Shown here one piece after another: positions 58,336 through 64,000 of a DNA stretch of 64,000 nucleotides. The DNA is from Combretum micranthum (taxonomy: Eukaryota; Streptophyta; Magnoliopsida; Myrtales; Combretaceae). Both the position numbers and the translations under genes were made by a program. Location of the stretch: NCBI GenBank assembly GCA_024138025.1, contig JAMXBD010001033.1:372001-436000 (forward strand), given 5' to 3'. The notes beneath the pieces are model-generated. The model worked only from the letters and a program-made list of their open reading frames with translations. It searched no databases and had not been told where the DNA came from. Within the stretch, counting starts at the first letter, position 1. Every line of letters starts with the position of its first letter.

Positions 58336-61153
58336 ATAGCATTACATTTTGTTAGTTATAAAAGGAGTTGTTTATAAATTTTGACAAACTCCACATTTAA
58401 ATAGAAGAAGAAAATTTTAAAAGTCAAATATATTATTGGTAAAACATTAAGAATAAAATTATTTTTTTATCCATAATTTTTCACTAACACTATCTTTGCA
58501 TTGAATGAAGGAAACGAGAGGAGAAATTGGAATTTGGAGAAAGAAAGAAAAGGAGAGGAGTGGAAATACCGAAATAGGCAAAAAAAAAAAAAAAAAAAAA
58601 AAACCTTTTCCATGAGCCCGCAATATTAATTCTTTCTAATTCTTTTCCGCATTGCCAAACACACTGTAGGTATGCACTAGGCCTGACTACAAACAAGCGG
58701 GGGCCCAATACGCTTTACAAGTAAGCGGTTCCAAATCTTTCCAATATGACTATTCTGTCTTTTCGATGAACAAATTAATGTCAACAATAACATCATTTCG
58801 TATACGCATTTTCACTCGTTTATGGGTATTGTTTTCTTTGGACAAATAATTATATATGATCCACATTGGCTGCAAAATATGCCTTTGTTTTGTTTTTTCT
58901 CTCTGCCTGATCTCTTGCAAATGGCATGTTTTTGTAATGTGTGTGTATAAACCATATATTAATTGTATGTAGACATATTCTCCACATCGTTAAATTCAAA
59001 ACGCAATGTAAAATAAAATATGAAAATGAATAAATAAGTCAGTTTTACTGTGTGCCTGTATTAAATTAATAAAAGAATAATACATATATATAACCACATT
59101 ATATCATCGTTTTTTTTTTTTTTTCGTTTTTCTTCCATTAGAAACGTCCCGATTATTTTAATTTGTACCTAGTACAGAAAGTTAGATAACAAGAATCACT
59201 GTACACAAAATAGGCATGTGCATGTTGGTCGGGCACAAGACCTAGCTAGATGGTACGAAACAAAAAGGGGGGACACTTGATCTAGGAACGGCAATCTAAT
59301 CCATATCACCTCCTGAAAAAAGATTAAATAACTAATACACACTACATAGATATAAATATGATAAATAATTATCAGTTATATTTTATTGACAAATACTTTC
59401 TAAAATAGTTATCATTTATTATTTATAAATATAGTTATGTGTTAAAAAATTAATTAATATTGATATATATATTAATTTTTTAAAACATGACATGTATTAC
59501 CTACTAAAACCTTTCTCTCTATCTTTTAGCCACTTGCACTCGAATTGAGGTGCTCTAGCACTATTTCCTAAGAGTCAGCATAGGTGCGTGCAGCGTGCTC
59601 AATAACCAATTGTTTTCAGTCTTTATTATTTTTTTCTTTTCTTAGATTCGACTTGCACATAAAGAGGTAGAAATAGATTTTCAGTTTAAATCCGTGCTAA
59701 ACACATATTGGCCGTTAATGTTTGTTTATTGTTTTATTTAAATCCCAAATTTTTAATTTTTTTATTTAGTTTTTCATTAACAATGAATTTCAACTTTTGA
59801 TAAGTGAAATAATTAAATCAATAATATAATAAAATTACATTAAGAAAAAAGAAAGTGAAAAAATAAATGTGGACCGGAAGACCCAATTAGACTTGGTCCG
59901 TGTCTTCATCTCAACGCAAATTGCCTTTTATGATTAACAAAATTATGTTCCAAGTTATAACTAAGACCAATGCTCCAGCACTCGAAAGTTTATCATGAAG
60001 AAAAAACAAAACAAGTCTATTGGTTTCCACCCCAACACACACACCTTTTTGCAATTATTTTATTATGTTATAGACAATATTATATTGTAATAAATTAATT
60101 ATATCGAGCCTATTAGAAATTAATGAGTGTTAATTCTTACGGAATTTTAATAGCATTAAAGGAAGGATTAAAACAAAAAGGTTTTAAGAGGTCGAGGCTT
60201 TAAACTGAATGAAAAAAAGAAATAAATTGAAGAACTCAATTGGAAGAGTCTGCAAAACTTTTATTAAGCATATGTTTTTTCAAAAGTATATTCGAGATTC
60301 CTTTTTGATATTTGATTTCTTAACTTTTGATAAGTCTTTCTCAAATCCCCAGGATCAATACAATAATTTTTGTCTTGTCTACATTGAGATACTTGACAAG
60401 TGTAATTAAATTGTGGCTTAGTTCAGATATGGTAGTTATGTTTCACAAGAAATGCTATGCTTTATAATACTTTTTATTATGGTTTCTAGTATTTTATATC
60501 GGATTGATAAAACCTTGAATCCTTAAATTGAACAATCATAACCACACGTGTACAGATTTAGGACAAAAACAAACTAAATATATGTGTGCGTGCGTGTAAA
60601 ACGGTACTTGAATCCATACATGAAGATGCACAAATAACTTGTTTTGGTAGTTTGGTTCGGTAAGTCTATACATAACCTCTAAGAGATTTTGTCTTTGTTT
60701 TGTGATCTTTTCTGTAATGATAGGATGTTGGAAAGAAAATAAATAGATAGCACACATTTGATTCGATGCATTAGAATATGCTGATACTTTTTATTATTTT
60801 CACTATGACTCATCATAAAACTAGATATTTCCATTCTCTACATATGAAAAATTCAAGTAATTAATTTGATGTATTAAAATTCATAATTTTATTATCATGT
60901 ATTATGATAGTCTCAATACTCAATTATTATTAACAACACATATAAATCCATATGGTTTATTAAAAATAAACTTAAAACTTTAGATTTAGTGTTGTTTATA
61001 ACTTGTGATAGATGATTAATTCAAAAGATTTTAATATTACAATACCTAATCTACTTAAATTTTGTGGACATATTTATAAAGTGTAATCGAAATTTGTATT
61101 TTTTTTTTTAAAATAATATATTGTAATTTTATTTAATGAATCGGTCGCGGGTG
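58336..61153. other. Intergenic sequence
   Basis: No gene found. Poly-A at 58580-58602 and poly-T at 59110-59124. The minus-strand frame at 58490-58708 spans the homopolymer and is not convincing. The frames at 60209-60409 and 60536-60757 lack homology. Confidence 0.5.
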
Positions 61154-61158
61154 CAGGG

Positions 61159-61767
61159 TGTTGGGAATGACTATATGCTTTTCAAGCATTGTCCCACATT
61201 GCTTGGAAAACTAAGGTTTGTCATGTTTATAATAAACTCTCCTTTTATATGGTTTCAAAAAAGTGCATGAGTGGGTTTTGAAAAAATCACCACACGCACG
61301 CCGCCGGCCCGACCCAGTCTGGTCGGGGCTGCTTTCTTTGAATTTGATTTTTGACAAATCATGTTTGAATTAGTCCAATAAAGAAACGTGTTTTGAATCA
61401 TTCAAAAACGAGCAGTTATTTCCTAATTTGAAAGGCACGATCTCCACATTATGCCCTGATTTTTCTCGACGGATATTTTTGTTGGTTACGTTTTCAAAGG
61501 TAGTTTTTATATATACTGCTTTTGCTTGCAGAAGGAGATACAACTTTTAAATCGAAAAATATTATTCTTCTTCTTCTTCTCGTTTTTCCTGTTCTGGGCA
61601 ATTGTAATTGTTATTCCAGCTCCATCTCACGAGTGCACATGCGACTGAGGTAGCTGTGTTAACCTTGGGTAGCAAACGGCGTTGTCGATTGCACCACGGT
61701 CGTGCCGGAATTTCGCTTTTAGGGCAATGGTTTCCACGACACAGCTTTCATTAATATTTTGCTAACA
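61159..61767 (+). mobile_element. Solo LTR, TSD caggg
   Basis: TGTTGGGAATGACTATATGC ... GCTAACA, 609 bp, with TGTT/AACA ends and a perfect 5-bp TSD caggg at 61154-61158 and 61768-61772. It contains a TATA-like 'ccttttatatggtttc' (about 61241) and, later, 'ttttatatatactgc'. No PBS, PPT or internal sequence adjoins, hence solo. Locally it is GC-richer (61290-61330). It lies 0.9 kb upstream of the DUF688-type start codon in the same strand sense. Confidence 0.9.
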
Positions 61768-61772
61768 CAGGG

Positions 61773-62242
61773 TGCTCCATATAGCCTACAATTACGTGAA
61801 GTAAAAAGCAAAGAAGAGATTATAATTGTTTTATTAACTTGTATGATTTATGATCGGATAAAATAATAACGAGGATTATTATTGATCGGGGGCATGTGAT
61901 TGTTAGCTAACCTGCATTTCCGCCCAGGACCCCCACCTAACTTGATCGATCAGTAAGACATATGCATGGCGTGACAAATAATAACGACAGATCCATATTC
62001 CATGGAAATTGAATTAAAGCAGCCTAGCTAATTACTTATGAATTATTACTCAATTATTTGAGCCATAGGGTTTTAATCCCATAATTATTCTCATATCAAT
62101 ATCATGAATTATTATTATCCGATGCACTGACTCTTGTCAATTTGAAAAGAGGAAAAATAAAAAAAGGAATTAATTCATCATGGCTATTACAATATGGTCT
62201 AACCTGCGGTTTCTCCGATCCGGCGCGATGTTTATGCTAAGC

Positions 62243-62282
<40 letters not shown>

Positions 62283-62666
62283 GATTATAATCATATGCAT
62301 CACAGCTCGTGAGTATCATATGTCATAATAATAATAAAGTGATGACAACAGTTATAATGAATTGCACGAGATGATCATGTTTTTTTCTCAACTACTTATT
62401 CACATGTATTACTAAGCTGGCCTAACTACTTTTTCCTGTTTTTAAAAAAATTTTAAGTTTATTATTAATATTATTATTATTATTATTATTCTTTTGTATG
62501 AGAAAGCCAAATTTTTAACTTTATGAACATGCTTTTTGGAGCTAGGAAAAAAGGCCAAAGCGTCTAGCTAGACTGAAGAATCCTAATTAATCCTAGGCAG
62601 CTGTAGTTGAATAGAGAGAAGGTAATTAATATCATCGTATCGGTGGTATCGTGCAAAGCAAAAGCC
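61773..62666 (+). promoter_or_regulatory. Upstream region of the DUF688-type gene
   Basis: About 0.9 kb between the solo LTR and the start codon. It holds a (TA)n run (62246-62281) and an (ATT)n run (about 62463-62491). No unambiguous TATA box or transcription start could be picked in such AT-rich sequence. The 5' UTR probably covers the last tens to hundreds of bases. Confidence 0.4.
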
Positions 62667-63758
62667 ATGGAGGATCAAGAAAAGGCCAAGGATGTGCAAT
62701 GCCCCAAAAGATTAAATTTCAATTTGCCACTGTTATCGACAAAACGGCACTACGGTCAAAACCTAGAAGAAGAAAAACAAGAAAAATCATCATCATCATC
62801 ATGGTACGGAAAACAACTCCAAGTACCAAATGATGATGACAGGATTCCGTTTTCATGGGAGAAAGCCCCAGGCAAGCCCAAACACGTCGACAGAATCGAA
62901 GATGAGGTCCAGCAAATTGTTGAGACACCTCGTCCTAGGCCACCGCCGTGTCTGTGGAAGCATTATTATTGTGGATGTGGCGTGGAAAATGAGGTAAAGG
63001 TGGAACAACAACAACAACACGTACCACCGAATAAACGGGCGGGTCATGATGATGAGGAGGAGGAGGAGGAAATTGTTTTTAGCAGTGAGGACTATGCCAT
63101 CCTAGATCACTCCATCAGTTGTTGTGATAATGAGTATGATGAGCAGCTGGGAGATAATAATTTGACGGATGCAATGGAGGATGTGTTCTCATTGTCAGAG
63201 GCAATAGACATACTGGAAAGGACTAGAAAAGTGGATGATGATCATGATGATGAGGCAGCGGTTGTGAATTGTAATGAATTAAGGAATAGGGTTTTGGAGT
63301 GTAGGGGTATTACATCTCCCAGTTTCATAATTAACAGGTTTCTGCCGGATGCGAATGCGATAGCAGCAGCTTCATCATCATCGGCTTCAAATCATCTTCC
63401 AACAAATCAAAGTAGTAGTAGTAGCAGCAGCAGCAGCAGTAATCATAAGAGCAGCAGCAACAAGCAACAACAACGAGGAATAATTATAAGTAACAGAAGG
63501 TCATGCTGTAGCTCCACCAAGTCAAAGGTTTGCGACGTTCGTTCGATGATGACAAGATCCCAAGATTCTCCAAAAGGTTGTGGAATGGAAAATTTGTTGC
63601 CATGGAGGATGAAGCACAAGCTTTGTGGTATCAAGAGCCCTGTGGTCATCACGTCGTCCCAGCATCATCAGCAACGCTCTACTAATTCCCCAGCTTCTCA
63701 CCACCTACACTTCTCCAGCCAGCCTCATCGCTCATCAGCTCCCAACAAACATTATTAG
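62667..63758 (+). CDS. DUF688-type plant protein (363 aa)
   Basis: Intact uninterrupted frame from ATG 62667 to TAG 63756-63758. The frame is open further upstream to a TTG at 62607, but the ATG in 'aaagccATGG' has purine at -3 and G at +4 and is the natural plant start. Visible are RIPFSWEKAPGKPK (residues 59-72), SPSFIINRFLPDANAIAAAS (217-236) and GMENLLPWRMKHKL (306-319) with LCGIKSP. This is the motif order of the plant-specific DUF688 family, whose function is unknown. Low-complexity tracts: Ser 41-45, Gln 114-117, acidic 128-135, Ser 249-258 and His/Ser-rich C-terminus. There is no signal peptide or membrane segment, so it is probably soluble or nuclear (inference). It appears single-exon. 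The family call rests on motifs only. Confidence 0.8.
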   Translation: MEDQEKAKDVQCPKRLNFNLPLLSTKRHYGQNLEEEKQEKSSSSSWYGKQLQVPNDDDRIPFSWEKAPGKPKHVDRIEDEVQQIVETPRPRPPPCLWKHYYCGCGVENEVKVEQQQQHVPPNKRAGHDDEEEEEEIVFSSEDYAILDHSISCCDNEYDEQLGDNNLTDAMEDVFSLSEAIDILERTRKVDDDHDDEAAVVNCNELRNRVLECRGITSPSFIINRFLPDANAIAAASSSSASNHLPTNQSSSSSSSSSSNHKSSSNKQQQRGIIISNRRSCCSSTKSKVCDVRSMMTRSQDSPKGCGMENLLPWRMKHKLCGIKSPVVITSSQHHQQRSTNSPASHHLHFSSQPHRSSAPNKHY

Positions 63759-64000
63759 TTGAAAACAAAATTAAATTAATTTGTGGTCGATTTGTATTTA
63801 TATTTATGTGTATATGTTATATATATATATATATATATATTTCATGTACGAGGAAATAATTACTTGTAGAAACAACGTTTTATGGATCTTTTAACTTAAC
63901 CATGTTGTGCCGACACTCTGATGGTACAATAATATGACTCCCTCCATCCGCAAAACCATATAAAGAATTGATATTTATATTGATCTAGCACATACCTTTG
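63759..64000 (+). other. 3' flank of the DUF688-type gene
   Basis: It contains a (TA)n run (63818-63841) and AATAAT-type possible polyadenylation signals (for example around 63855 and 63929). No further gene before the window ends. Confidence 0.5.

Noticed and set aside
58490..58708. 72-residue minus-strand ORF
   Set aside because: It depends on translation through a 23-base homopolymer (poly-Phe); no motif.
62607..62666. 20-residue N-terminal extension of the DUF688-type protein
   Set aside because: The upstream codon is TTG, not ATG. The in-frame ATG at 62667 has good context and begins a family-like N-terminus.

Overview
This is a 64 kb stretch of AT-rich nuclear plant DNA, most likely from a eudicot. 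The evidence is wall-to-wall LTR retrotransposons with plant-type tRNA-iMet primer sites, hAT/CACTA/MITE-type DNA transposons, a plant carotenoid-cleavage-dioxygenase fragment, and one intact plant-specific gene. I see no tRNA, rRNA or CRISPR. Only one convincing cellular gene is present: a DUF688-type protein at 62667-63758 (+). Nearly everything else is mobile DNA, much of it nested. Element boundaries below were read by eye from target-site duplications (TSDs), LTR ends, primer-binding sites (PBS) and polypurine tracts (PPT).

Left part (1-22.7 kb). A minus-strand LTR (about 720-4936) carries a hAT-type element (3669-4645, perfect 8-bp TSD). Next is an old Ty1/Copia element (5526-22668, TSD cattc). 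It is split by an 11.4 kb coding-less LTR element (6972-18370, TSD caaat) of the same LTR family. That element in turn carries a second hAT-type element (10614-11319) and a CACTA element inside its 3' LTR (16330-18324). After the large insertion, about 980 bp spanning the LTR end and the Copia integrase was tandemly duplicated.

Middle part (22.7-39.2 kb). There is an LTR-like block (about 26465-27953), a hAT-type element (29636-30555, perfect TSD), and a minus-strand Ty3/Gypsy derivative (30763-35475, TSD agtct). In the Gypsy derivative, the part of pol between reverse transcriptase and the integrase C-terminus is replaced by about 290 codons of an intron-free carotenoid cleavage dioxygenase 1 (CCD1) gene. 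The fragment is in the same frame as both flanking pol pieces. This is the most interesting object in the window. A second, more deleted Gypsy relative lies at about 37723-39208.

Right part (39.2-64 kb). After about 4 kb of plain AT-rich DNA comes a minus-strand Copia element (43564-48143). It is followed by a short hAT-type element, two copies of a GGGTAAATT-ended MITE, a decayed Copia with further insertions (about 50195-53990), and another LTR of the first family (54901 to about 58335). A solo LTR with perfect TSD (61159-61767) sits 0.9 kb upstream of the DUF688-type gene.

The TEs are related by order of insertion rather than function. The Copia, LARD-like and Gypsy coding parts are all interrupted by stops. 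No working transposase or reverse transcriptase is visible.
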